From assembly GCA_027923505.1 (NCBI GenBank), contig BROI01000002.1, forward strand, positions 1,054,001 through 1,118,000: a DNA stretch of 64,000 bases, given 5' to 3'. Below are positions 20,979-30,988 of this stretch, in pieces. This DNA is from Mayamaea pseudoterrestris (Eukaryota; Bacillariophyta; Bacillariophyceae; Sellaphorales; Sellaphoraceae). The translations under genes and the position numbers were made by a program. The stretch's first letter is position 1, and each line of letters starts with the position of its first letter. The notes below the pieces were generated by a model. That model saw only the letters and a program-made list of their open reading frames with translations. It made no database searches and was not told the DNA's origin.

Positions 20979-21331
20979 TTTGGCACATTGGCACAATTTT
21001 ACTTGATTTAAATATATTTACTTGTTGTCATTGCCTTTGTTTGTCGCTACATGGGTCGACTGCATGTTGTCTGCTAGAACGTTCGACTTTCGACGTTCGA
21101 CTACCGCTGGGCGTCGAGCGTCGATGCTTAGGCGCGCCATTCATGTTGATTGCTGCGCTAGAGGTGCGTCACACTATGATGTGTTGCCATGTTGCCATGG
21201 AGGTGCGGTAGTTGTTGTCGCCTTTTTCAATTCTCTTTTTGCTTGTTGTGTTTGTTGTCGAACGTTCGATGCTGCTGCTGGTTGCTGCTGGCTGATGCTG
21301 GTTGATTTCGACACATTGAAACGATTTTGTA
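20918..21331. repeat. diverged direct repeat, about 90-110 bp, two copies
   Basis: Copy A about 20918-21003 and copy B about 21217-21331, same orientation, about 300 bp apart. Shared blocks are CTTTTT..GCTTGTT, GAACGTTYGATGCTGCTGC, GGTT.ATTT and ACATTG...ATTTT. On the minus strand both can be read as short peptides beginning MCQNEPAAAASN and MCRNQPASASSN. It may be an old segmental duplication or two relics of one dispersed element. I see no terminal repeats or target-site duplication. Confidence 0.4.
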
Positions 21332-21376
21332 TCGATGGCTGTTCAGGCACGCACGTCGCTCCATCTCCCGAGTCAG

Positions 21377-21445
21377 CGGGCGCCCGCTCGCGCGCTTCGA
21401 GGGACCTGCGGTCCCCCGGGGGACCGTTCCGGTCCCTCCCAAAAA
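21377..21445. other. GC-rich nested palindrome followed by A-run
   Basis: CGGGCGCCCG at 21377-21386 is followed by the perfect 16-bp palindrome GGTCCCCCGGGGGACC at 21410-21425. That palindrome is enclosed by an outer arm pair AGGGACC (21400-21406) and GGTCCCT (21431-21437), then a run of eight A. It could fold as a strong stem in DNA or RNA on either strand. It lies about 310 bp upstream of the coiled-coil gene start at 21758. Function unknown. Confidence 0.5.
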
Positions 21446-21757
21446 AAATTTCATTCGTCTCCCCCTATTGAAACGTCATTCTGTCGTACAACAACTGAAA
21501 GATCCGAGCTCGATGGCACGATCGCGTCGACTCCTTTTCAGCTGCAACAATCCAATCAAACAAGAAACAAGTATTTCGCACGAGCGCGTCGATGCTTTTT
21601 CATCTGCCGCCAGCCAATCAGAAACGGTCGAGCAAAGTTTCAATGGCCTTGTTCTTTCAGCGGCCTTCCGGCGGCAACATACAAAAGGGTGCATTATTGC
21701 ATGCCTTGACCGAATCATATCTTTAAGCGAGGCTACCGGTAGAACCTATTCTGAAAG

Positions 21758-23048
21758 ATGACGGACACCAATTTGAACGTATCGGGAATTTCAAGCCTTT
21801 CCAGCTCAGTGGTTGTCGCAGAAGATGAGCCAAGTGATTCTGGTTCTGCCGCTGCCCAGGTAAGGATACCGGTACGCGAGCATTGAACGGATTGAACGAA
21901 CAAGCGGCAGCGACAATGAAACAATGATTGAAGAAAGAAATTCTCACAGCGATTGTTTCCTGAAACATTGCTGCTTTCTCCTTCTCGCATAGTGGAAGAC
22001 GAACAAGGACTCGAACGACGAGGAGTTGGAGAAACGTGTCAAGTATCTCGAGGGTATTCTCGAAGCGTTGACGATGGAGCTGCGGAACGAGGTCAAAGTG
22101 GAGCTCCGTGAGGCCAAGGCGGAGCTGAAAGAAGTCAAGACTGAACGAGACGAGGCCAAGGCGGAGCTGAAAGAAGTCAAGACTGAACGAGACGTGGTCA
22201 AGGCGGAGCTAGACAAGGCCAAGACTGAACGAGAGGAAATGGAATCTGATGTGATCCTGGTTTGCAATGGCTTTTCCAACGAGCTCATTAGCACCAAAAC
22301 TGAGCATTTGATTGAGCTAAAACTACTCAATTCTAAACTGACAGCTTTGCAAGAAGCGTATGAAAAGCTCAAGGCAAAATTGGATGAACCTTTAGATTAT
22401 AACATCAAGTCGTTGGACGTCAAGCTGATGGGTGTCATGCAACTCGAGGTTGATCTCGAAGAAGCTCGACGTGAGCGTGACGAGGCGCGATTCGAGGTCG
22501 GGCGCCGCGACGGTGACATTAACATTTTGAATGCCAAGCTTGCCGAAAAAGAGGCTCTACCGGAAAAGCCAGCCTTCAAGCATTTTCGAAGTCATGTGGT
22601 CAATGCCAAGCTTGAAGCTCTCCTCAAGAAGTCTGAGCTTGAAGACGTTCAGCTCGCCTCGTTCCGCGACTTGAACGTGTTTCTCTTGGATCAGCCTACC
22701 AAGGCTTCGTATGATGCGGCTCTGCTGGATTGGAAAAATTTCGACTTGGTACAGCGCGAGGAATTACTCGACGAGGCACAGCGCGAGTATAACGAAGTCG
22801 TTCGATTGGGCATTAAGGACCATTTGAATATCAGGGCCAGCGAGCTTCGTAGACATCCGCCTGTTGTGTCTTCAATGAATACACTTGTCTTTGGGCCGGC
22901 GAAAGAACTGTCGGCCGCAGACTTGAAACGTTTGGAGAAACAGCGCGCGGCAGCCCTCGAGGAATTTCGTTCTTCAAAGGGGGTTGTTCCCGAGGATTTA
23001 GGGGATCATTTTGGTTCAGAATTTCCTTGCTTGAACATGGAAACTTAA
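21758..23048 (+). CDS. coiled-coil protein with three 14-residue repeats
   Basis: Two exons, 21758-21859 (34 codons, Ser-rich, from MTDTNLNVSG) and 21993-23048, joined in phase 0 across a 133-bp intron (GTAAGG donor, GCATAG acceptor). The product is about 385 residues. Residues about 45-200 are a strong coiled coil. It includes three tandem 42-bp units at 22110-22235 encoding EAKAELKEVKTERD-like heptad blocks, and later EARRERDEARFEVGRRD. The C-terminal half has an Asp/Leu-rich region (FRDLNVFLLDQPTKASYD) and ends in a Lys/Arg/Glu helix. The long frame without the first exon has no ATG, supporting the spliced model. No family recognised; structural or scaffold role is a guess. Its neighbour at 23320 is in the same orientation. 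Confidence 0.65.
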
Positions 23049-23319
23049 TCGTTTAGAATGCAACTTGAAACTGTAATGGTAATTTATCATGGTTGTTTAC
23101 GAAGACCTAACAACTGTTTCTACAATGTTTATACGACGAATTGAGTGCGCCATCATAAAGCGTTTGGCACTTGGTCGATAGTTTTTGAACCATGAGTCGC
23201 ACCATTACTGACAAACCGATGCGACATCCTTGTGTTACATCGCGCGAGAGACGAGGGCGACCATGAGTGAAGACACTGCATCCACACGAACTGACGGCAT
23301 TTGTCACTAAAGAAACACC

Positions 23320-24237
23320 ATGACTCGACTCCAAACAGTCAATCTACTCCTTCTGCCATGTCTTTTGTTTCTGCAATTCCCGCGAACAACGTTTAGCTAT
23401 CCCCTCATTGCAGTGCTGGACGACAACCAAGAGCGCTGCTTTCGCTTCAACGTTCCACTCCATGACGATGCTCATGTAATGGCTGTCGTTTTACCGGGCG
23501 AGGACGAGCTACCTGATCAATCATTGCTGGAAACTTGGTATGTGGACCAATTGCTTACCATGGCCAAAGGAAAGTCGAGCCAGAATCACAATCTGCTGCC
23601 GCTCCAAATGGTGGATGAAATTCCTTCCGACGTGAACGCCAAGCAGTCGCGATACTTGGAGGATCGACAAGGAACGCTACCGGATGTGAGAGTCAGGATT
23701 TCTAATTCTGCCGTCGGTGATGACAGACCAGTATATCAGCATGACGTGAAGGCAACCTACTTTAAGGCAGTCGTTGTCAATCAAGTCGTGCGCATCTTGT
23801 CGGGCAAGGCAGGGTCAGATGCGGACATTACCAGTGAAGACAAGGACATTGCCAGTCTTCATGGCTATGGCTTGTGCTTTCAAAATCCTGACCCTGAATA
23901 CTCGGTTCACATCATCTTTGACATTATACTAGCGAGTGACGACTTGTCCTTGTACGACGAACCTGTCAAGAACAAGAAACCGACGACGGACTTTGACAAG
24001 GATCGTCACTTGACGCCGCTGGAGCGCACGGTTGACATGTCCATCAACGCGGCTCGATCCGTCTTGAGGGAAATGAAGTACATGGAAAAGCGTGAGTCGC
24101 GCATGCGCGTCACGGCGGATAGTATCAATTCGCGGGTACGATGGTTTGGCTACCTGAGCGTTGGAGTATTGCTGCTTGTCACGTATCTGCAGGTTACTTA
24201 CTTGAAACGTTATTTTCACAAGAAGAAACTTATGTAA
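23320..24237 (+). CDS. p24/TMED-family (emp24/GP25L) cargo receptor
   Basis: 305-residue type I membrane protein of the p24 family, which cycles between ER and Golgi in COPI/COPII vesicles and sorts cargo such as GPI-anchored proteins. A signal peptide (LLLLPCLLFLQFP) leads into a luminal GOLD-type domain beginning PLIAVLDDNQERCFRFNVP. Its conserved Cys pair is visible at ERCF and later YGLCF. A coiled-coil stalk (DMSINAARSVLREMKYMEKRE) precedes the single membrane helix (GYLSVGVLLLVTYLQV). The cytosolic tail YLKRYFHKKKLM ends in the dilysine KKxx retrieval signal with an upstream aromatic residue. Typical p24 proteins have about 200-230 residues. The extra length here sits in the luminal region (about 60-150), so the GOLD domain carries an insertion. 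Confidence 0.87.
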   Translation: MTRLQTVNLLLLPCLLFLQFPRTTFSYPLIAVLDDNQERCFRFNVPLHDDAHVMAVVLPGEDELPDQSLLETWYVDQLLTMAKGKSSQNHNLLPLQMVDEIPSDVNAKQSRYLEDRQGTLPDVRVRISNSAVGDDRPVYQHDVKATYFKAVVVNQVVRILSGKAGSDADITSEDKDIASLHGYGLCFQNPDPEYSVHIIFDIILASDDLSLYDEPVKNKKPTTDFDKDRHLTPLERTVDMSINAARSVLREMKYMEKRESRMRVTADSINSRVRWFGYLSVGVLLLVTYLQVTYLKRYFHKKKLM

Positions 24238-24490
24238 AAATAGAGTTTTACTTTATGGTTGTCAAGTATATGTTGTTGTTTGTTGTTATAGTGTGGCGTG
24301 TGTGAGTTGAGTATTTTACAAGCCAAGATTATATACTGTAAGTATTGGTCATTTTTTAGCAGCGTCGGCAACAAGTGATTGTTTCAAAACAATATGCGTC
24401 AACGTATGTATCATATTGCGCGAGTATGTGAGCTGCGTCCCTGTGAGATATACAGCCACTTCTACGGCTGCAAGAGTCGCTCGAACTCGA

Positions 24491-26325
24491 TTACGATTGC
24501 CCAAATCGTCGCAGCACATCGGCTGCGAAAACATCATCTTCAGTCTTGAGCACCGTCCCTTTTTGTGCCGCATACTTTTCCTTTTGACGCTCCCGACAAC
24601 GAACACACTTCGTTGCCAGCACCTTGTCTCCAAATGCTGGCCATGGCCTAAAGTTTTTGCAGCCCTTGCACCACTTGATCTCCAACTCCTTACGTTCCGC
24701 GTCGGGGTCTTCGGATGGTGGCGGACCACTGTTTGACGCCACCACCCATACGGCAACATCGCAAGCCGTGCAAACTCCCTTGTTTTGACGAGGAATAATG
24801 TGCGTCGCTGGTTCCAGCTGACTCTCCACCAAGTCACTTCGCTTGGTGGAACCACGTCCAACCAATGTACTCGACGTCGACGCCCTCGCACGTCCGCACA
24901 TGACGCAATGCTTCATACCAGTCTTTTCATGGGCAGTACTTCCGCTCGTGTTGCTGCGTCCGCGCGCCAAGTAGTCGGGATAGTTGACGAGCAAGTGGAA
25001 ATCTGGCACTTGAACGGAGTCGACTTCCAGGCAACGTTGTCTGTAAGAAAAAGGAGGTGAAGGTGTGAGCACAAAGATCAAGTCGAATGTCACATTCATT
25101 ATCATCTCCAAACTAATTAAGATACATACCGCCAATCAAGTGGAGGATACAAGTACTTTCGCGGGACGCATCGATTCATACTCTGGGCCGCTTCTTGCTC
25201 TCTCCCCTCTTCGTGCTGCTGCCGAACCATTTCCGAATACTCTTCCTCGCTCTTGACCTCGGTCTGTTTCTTTGGCAGCGTCTTCATAGCCTTTGGACTT
25301 GGTGGCTTTTTCACAGTTGCCTTTGCTAAGGTTGCAGCAGGTTTGCCATGTGCTTTTGGTTTTGTAGAGGATTTAGTAGCTGGGCGCACCGTCGAAGCTG
25401 CCTTGCCGGTAGTCTTTGCGGATGTAAATCGCACAGCCGATGGTGGATGCGCCGGATGCTGCTGCGGCGGTGGTGGCATGTATGGAGAATGAGCGTACAT
25501 GACATGAGGATGCATGCCGTAGGGATATGGAGAAGCATAAAAGGCATGCGCGAAGGAGTAGGGCGGTCCATATGGCATGGGAGGATAGCCTTGCTGCTGC
25601 TGTTCGGCTGCACTGGTTGGGGGAGAAAACAGGCAATGGGGAGGACCATGGGAAAACATATTGTAGCCGTGCTGATTCTTGGAATGAAAGTCTTTGCTTG
25701 CTTTTGCTTCGTCTTCCTCCGACGAATCGTCGTCTGGCTTGGTTTCAACAGGTGAAATGATCCGCTTTGGTTCGCCGCCGACCAAATCTCCGTCCATGGC
25801 GAGAGCAGCAATTGCATGCTCTGCAATATTATTATTGTTATTATTATTGTCCGTCGGCCGACCTCGCTTCGGTGATGGAAGACGATTATCTGCGTCCAGT
25901 GATGAATCCGCTTCTGGTAGAGGTGCATGTCGTTTGCTGCCGTTACTTCCAGTGATATTCGCATGATCCACTGCTGGTCGCTCCGCACTGACGGCCCGCC
26001 GCGTTGCTTGGCCTCCGCTATTACTAGCGCGAGGAGGCGTCGATGGAGTCGAAGTGACGGAGGAAGATGATGGACTGGACGCATGCTCAGCCGCTCGCTC
26101 GGCAAGGGAAAGCAGCAAGTCGGCGTCGCCGCTGCTTTCGAGACGCGGCGGCGGAGAATTGCACTGCCGCACCTCCGTCATGCTACCGCTATTTGCGTCC
26201 TGCATCGACATGCGATTCGACTGCAGTTGCACCTCTGCTGCAGGAACAATAATAGCAAGTCGCGCTGCTGTAATCGTCGGCTGCTTGTTCGAATAAATAT
26301 TTGGAGAGGGATGGCGAGATCTCAT
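24491..26325 (-). CDS. nuclear-type protein with Cys-pair zinc-binding domain
   Basis: Two exons on the minus strand, 25130-26325 and 24491-25040, with an 89-bp intron (GTATGT, TTACAG). The join gives PPLDWRQRCLEVDS; 581 residues. The N-terminal half is low complexity: Ser/Thr/Pro runs, an Asn homopolymer from an ATT/GTT microsatellite near 25830, then a Tyr/Pro/His-rich stretch (YPPMPYGPPYSFAHAF). A Lys/Ala/Thr-rich basic linker follows. The C-terminus has three CxxC-type pairs (HCVMCGRAR, GVCTACDVAV, IKWCKGCKNF) and TKCVRCRERQKEKYAAQ, which look like a treble or double zinc ribbon. I do not know a named family. The basic linker and zinc sites suggest DNA or RNA binding, by inference. Confidence 0.7.
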
Positions 26326-26924
26326 TCAACCGAAGCGCCAAACTAATTAGGCGATTCGAGCACCGCTGGCGCTAGACTCAAATTTTTGCTTCTTAATTGT
26401 CGAGGAAAACGAACGCCGCTGCTGGAGAAGGACTTTATTCTCAACGCCCGAAATGGAGGTGCCAGCGATCGCGAGTCATCTGGCGAGCGAGCGATGGAAC
26501 CGACAAGCGTCCGTTGAGGATGGAGGCACACAAACTTTTTCCGAATCAACGACAGCCAATCGATTTCGAAGAGCTTCGTGCAATACAAGGTGGTTGCGCT
26601 TTTCCTTTCGATTTCGAATGCGTCAGCCGAAAAGTCATCCACGAATCACAATGGTCGTGCGTAAAAACGTCAAAGTCATGGCATTACTGTACAGTATATT
26701 ACATAGTGCCCCGTTCTTGTCAGCTATCATATCGATACATAGATTATACTACTACTTTTTTAATTTTTAGATGCTTGGTATACGGCCAAACTTTTTCTCT
26801 TTGCGACAATGTAACAATGCCGTTTTATTGCAATCATTACAGCACTACCAGTCCAGTGGAACATGCACTTGAACTGCGACGAAGCATTCAGTAGATGCTG
26901 TTGCACAACCTAACGTAATTTCAT
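26326..26924. other. spacer between Zn-ribbon gene and aminopeptidase 3' end
   Basis: 599 bp. The plus frame at about 26400-26890 is open and reads moderately protein-like (for example RMEAHKLFPNQRQPIDFEELRA from 26519), and a minus frame at 26343-26642 starts with an ATG. Neither resembles a family or has convincing splice sites, and they oppose each other. Probably promoter of the gene starting at 26325 and 3' UTR of the aminopeptidase. Confidence 0.35.
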
Positions 26925-28503
26925 TCAACTTTGTTCATCCACTACACAATCGTCAACCTCACGAAAATGACGAAAGAATCCTTTGAACAGCTCGACACCA
27001 TGCGTCAAGTCGGCAATGCCCATGACTTCGCGACAACTATGCATGGAAAGCTGCGGCATGCCTGCATCCACTGTTCGAATTCCCGTCAAGGCGGAAATGG
27101 TTGGCCCAATGGTGCTTCCGCATGGGCAGTCATTGCGGACTGTATAGATGGAGAAGAAAAACGTACAGTATGGGTTAAGTTATGCACAACGGATCGCACA
27201 CCGCGCATACTCTTTCAAACATACCACAAAACTCTTGAATAGGCACATCCGCCTTGCGAGCAACTTCGCGCAACATAAAACCAGTCGTCGAGTTGGTGGT
27301 GTATCGCTGGTTGCTGTTTGTTTTGATGACGACGCCGTGATTCATGAGCGGCGAGTGCTGGGCGTCATGCTTGGAAGCATAATTGGGATGCAAAGCATGG
27401 GCCTGGTCAATGGAAAGAATAAAACTCTTCGCAATCGTGTCGGCATACAAGTCGGGCGAGTCATTTTTTGTGTCGTGGAAGCAAGCACCCAAACGACGAA
27501 CAGCTTCCTCAATGACGGGTGAACCAGCGCCATGTGAGGACACAGATCCAACCTCCTCGTGATCAAAAAAGCACATCATGTTAACATCCGTCGACGACTC
27601 TACCAAGCCCATGGTTTCGCCGTCGACCATGGCTTCCACAGCGGCAAATACAGTCGCCAAGTTGTCCAGTCGGCCCGAGTACAAAAATTCTTGGCCCAGG
27701 CCACCAATCGAAGCTGGCTGGGTATCGTAAAGATTCAGCTCAAAGTCGGCAATATCGTTGACGTTGCATCCAAGTTCCTGGGCGAGCCGGGTTAACAACA
27801 GAGGCTCCTGACCTGCAAGCCAAGCGTTGCTGGTAACGCCTCCAGTAAGTTGCTCTTGAATCTCTTGCTCAAGTTCCTCGCTGCCACTCTCGCTTGGCTT
27901 GGCTTGCTCCATGCCAATAATGGGACTGGTATGATCTTCCTTGTTCACTTTGAAAGCAAGCCGTTCCTCGGGCGACTGCAAGTGAATGCAAAGGGTGGAC
28001 ACTCGTGCGACGGGGTCCTTTAGCTGCACCAGCTTGTGACGAATCTTCGAGTCAGCGTCGCGCACCAAAACCTTGCCGGAAATACTCAAATCGCGGTCAA
28101 AGAAGGTATGCCATAGTCCACCTCCGTAGCATTCGACACCGAGTTGAATAGTTCCTGCTTTGGGCGTCTTTTTTGTCTTGGGTTTAACCTTCAAAGTAGG
28201 ACTGTCCGTGTGACCACCAATAATCAAAAAGCCGCCCTTGCCAGCCTCGTACTGCTTACCAACGGTAAAGGCAACAAGCGTCGAATGATGAACCGTGTAA
28301 TAGTACTTGCCGCCCTTTTCAATACTCTGCGATTGGAAAGATTTGTTTTGGACGCGAGTAAACCCAGCAGACTCAAGTTTTGTGATGGCGGCTCGAACGG
28401 CGTGAAAGGGATCCGTCGCGGACGTAAGAAAAGCGCATGCACGCTCCGCCAGCGGCAAGTGGCGAGCATATGAGCTGACTACAGCTGTAGTCGTAGGAGA
28501 CAT
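26925..28503 (-). CDS. aspartyl aminopeptidase (peptidase family M18)
   Basis: Dodecameric zinc aminopeptidase removing N-terminal acidic residues; the eukaryotic enzyme (DNPEP) is cytosolic. Two exons, 27225-28503 and 26925-27139, with an 85-bp intron (GTATGT; acceptor ATACAG), rejoining [16 protein letters not shown]. The contiguous frame misses this last exon and ends early in intron sequence. Total 497 residues. Metal and catalytic motifs are all visible: [15 protein letters not shown] (zinc His/Asp), [16 protein letters not shown] (catalytic Glu pair), [10 protein letters not shown], and the C-terminal [14 protein letters not shown] (zinc His). The reading frame continues upstream to a TTG at 28638, but the first ATG is at 28503 (MSPTTTAVV), which matches the family's start, so no targeting peptide is assumed. 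Confidence 0.93.
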
Positions 28504-29167
28504 TCTAATAGTGTGTTTCAAGGCTGCGTTGTAATTGACGGAGAACGAAGGAGGCAGGAGGTACGAATTGTGGTCGACAGCTCGATAGCGAAATCGAATC
28601 AGGTTTGGATGTCTTCCCAATATCGCAGCGGTTAACAAGGCTAGCTATCGTATTAGTCACAAGAAAGATCTGTCTTGATTCCAAATGCTTTTGCTAGCAG
28701 TTGCTGGTGCTAATGCAAGCGTCGAAACCATGAGGCCTCGATTAGCAGGCTAGTAGTTAATCGGCACGTACACTTTGACCGACGTGTCCGGCGAATGTTG
28801 GAAATGAAGTGGCGAAGCTAAGCCGAACTGGTTGTGTCGATGAGCGATTGCGATCTCAAGTAGGTGAACAACCATTTAGAATCGTTGGTGCGTAGGCTTG
28901 CCTCCGCGACTCTCAGTTTACTTTAGCAAGCAAATTGTAGCTTGCTGATTGTTCGTGGCACCATGCAGTCACTTGCGTTGTGCCGTTCCTATGCGGCGTC
29001 AGCTGCATTGTAGAATCTGGGGATGTAACTGATTTTACGCCGCTCCGCCATCAATTGAAACAACGAAGGAATCGATCCCAACTGGCCGCTCAAAATCGCG
29101 AATCACGTCGGACGTAAAACTGAGCGAAACTAAGGGCGGAACGATCCAGCATCTATAAAATCCAGAT
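28504..29167. other. spacer, aminopeptidase promoter and transporter 3' end
   Basis: 664 bp between two minus-strand genes. Nothing gene-like. A short minus ORF (29035-29307) overlapping the transporter end is a shadow. No repeat recognised. Confidence 0.4.
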
Positions 29168-30988
29168 TCAGGCACTCGCTGGGTGACGAGTCGCCAGCTG
29201 CTGGTAGCTGCCTGAGACAGATCGTTGATAATGCGCAACGACGATGCGATCATGCACTGCTTTCCCCGTGTGATCTGCTGGCAAGAGTAGAGGAGCAATT
29301 GCACCAACCAAAAGTGTCAGCGCTGCCACCAGAAGGAGTCGCACGGGCTGCCGGAGAAGCGCGCCATTAATAAATTGCGCCAGCATTGCTCCGATTCGTC
29401 CCGACGCTGTGCAAACGCCCATGCCCGACGCTCTCACCACGGTTGGAAATAGTTCACCTGTCAGTACGTCAACCGAATTCCACGCTGATATGGAAAAGCA
29501 CTGAAACAAGCAGGCCGCTGTTACTATAATGCGAGCTCGCTTATGCGATTTGTCGATTACAATCTCGTCTCCTTCTGTTGCCATCGTTGCTTGATCAGTG
29601 TCTGACATAAATACGGCTTGTGCAAAAACCAGGAGCGACGCACTCGCCAGGAGTATACTTCCAATCAACAATTTAGTTCGTCCAACTCGATCCATAAGGA
29701 TTGCCGAAAACAGATTGCCCGGAAGGTTGGCCAGGGCGAACAATAGAGCATTACGATAGATATTGTTTAAGTGAATCTGCACAAAAAGTGTATTGATCCA
29801 AGTCAACAAACCATAGCTACCAAATGATAAGCTGAACCAAATCACTTGTAAAAGCATTGTTGTACGTCGGAGTGATGACTGTGTATATAATTGAGTGACT
29901 GATTCGAAAAAGTCCGAGCAAGTTGACTGGATAAACTCGCCAAAAGTTTGATCCGTCGGCTGAGTCGCGACGTACCCCCTGACGGACAGGTACTGCTTGT
30001 TGCATTCGTGCTCTGATGATTGTTGCGTATGTATGTTTTCAAGCAATATGTCATGCTCCCGCAACTCTTGCTCGGTCATTGCATCGAGACGCGACCCCAT
30101 GCAATCCGCCAGATAGTTGGCTATTGCAGCCGCTCGGTCATATCGGCCATGCAGCAATAGAAACCTCGGACTCTCGGTCACAAACAAGTACACCATGAGC
30201 CATCCAAGGGCACTCGGCAATGAGCATGCCAGAACAAACAATCGCCAGGAATACCCATAGACTTGCAGCACGACCCAGCCGACGATGGCTACGTAAATGC
30301 TTCCCACCATCCAAAAGCTTGCGCAGACGGAAACCCAAAATCCTCGATCCCGTGCGGATGGTAGCTCACTGCATAGCGTAAAAAGTGGAGGAACCGTCGC
30401 TCCAATACCAATTCCCGCAAAGAATCGTACCAGGCACAGGAAATATAAATGCGGCGAACAAGCCGATAGTATGCCTGCCCCGCAGTTGATCGCCAATCCA
30501 ATCAGCAGCATCGGTCGCCGACCTCGATAGTCTCCAAGTGACCCAACTAAAAGTCCTCCCAATAGCATGCCGCCAAAGACAGTAGCCGCCAAAACACCGG
30601 CGCCATGCGAGTGTAGAATTTGTGATTGAAAGTCTGGCAGCGACAAGACATAGCTAATGCAAAGGATTTCAGAAGCGTCGGAAGAGTTCGCCACGCCAAG
30701 TGACAAAAATATGAGACAATACCGCCATGGAGTCGTCTTGTTTGTAGGTAATTGTCCCGATGCCGACGATGAAGGTGATGAAGAGGATGCTGCAATAAAA
30801 TCATCAAGTGATCGAGGATAGCCGAAAGGCGTACGTTGCTGATTCGTATCACTGTCACTGCTGCTTCGACGTTCCGAAGTGGCGCTTAGTGAATCTTCGG
30901 TAATGTCAGGATCCATGGTTCGTCGTAATCGTAACGGACCTGTACAAGTAGCGAGAGGCATGACCGTCGGTCGTCCCATGGTCATCAT
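29168..30988 (-). CDS. MFS transporter, SV2/SVOP-like
   Basis: 606 residues from ATG 30988 (the longer frame begins at TTG). Major facilitator superfamily protein most like the SV2-related (SVOP) and sugar/organic-cation transporter group. A roughly 90-residue Ser/Asp-rich cytosolic N-terminus precedes 12 predicted helices. Loop 2-3 carries motif A (GSLGDYRGRRPML) and its second-half counterpart (LMDRVGRTKLLIGS). Helix 4 has RFFAGIGIGATVPP, and after helix 6 comes the TESPRFLL signature of the sugar/SV2 group, then a long cytosolic central loop. The last half includes WNSVDVLTGELFPTVVRASGMG, a family signature. Substrate cannot be told from sequence. Likely plasma-membrane or vesicle location, inferred. 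Confidence 0.87.
   Translation of the reverse strand: MMTMGRPTVMPLATCTGPLRLRRTMDPDITEDSLSATSERRSSSDSDTNQQRTPFGYPRSLDDFIAASSSSPSSSASGQLPTNKTTPWRYCLIFLSLGVANSSDASEILCISYVLSLPDFQSQILHSHGAGVLAATVFGGMLLGGLLVGSLGDYRGRRPMLLIGLAINCGAGILSACSPHLYFLCLVRFFAGIGIGATVPPLFTLCSELPSARDRGFWVSVCASFWMVGSIYVAIVGWVVLQVYGYSWRLFVLACSLPSALGWLMVYLFVTESPRFLLLHGRYDRAAAIANYLADCMGSRLDAMTEQELREHDILLENIHTQQSSEHECNKQYLSVRGYVATQPTDQTFGEFIQSTCSDFFESVTQLYTQSSLRRTTMLLQVIWFSLSFGSYGLLTWINTLFVQIHLNNIYRNALLFALANLPGNLFSAILMDRVGRTKLLIGSILLASASLLVFAQAVFMSDTDQATMATEGDEIVIDKSHKRARIIVTAACLFQCFSISAWNSVDVLTGELFPTVVRASGMGVCTASGRIGAMLAQFINGALLRQPVRLLLVAALTLLVGAIAPLLLPADHTGKAVHDRIVVAHYQRSVSGSYQQLATRHPASA

Noticed and set aside
18516-21757. Virus-derived or retroelement copy in the gene desert
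   Set aside because: No reverse transcriptase, capsid, integrase, long terminal repeats or target duplications were seen.
25326-26105. 259-codon minus-strand ORF in a second frame of the Zn-ribbon gene
   Set aside because: It overlaps the first exon of the spliced gene and is explained by its biased codons.
28639-29307. Small minus ORF at 29035-29307
   Set aside because: It overlaps the transporter 3' end in another frame and has no independent support.
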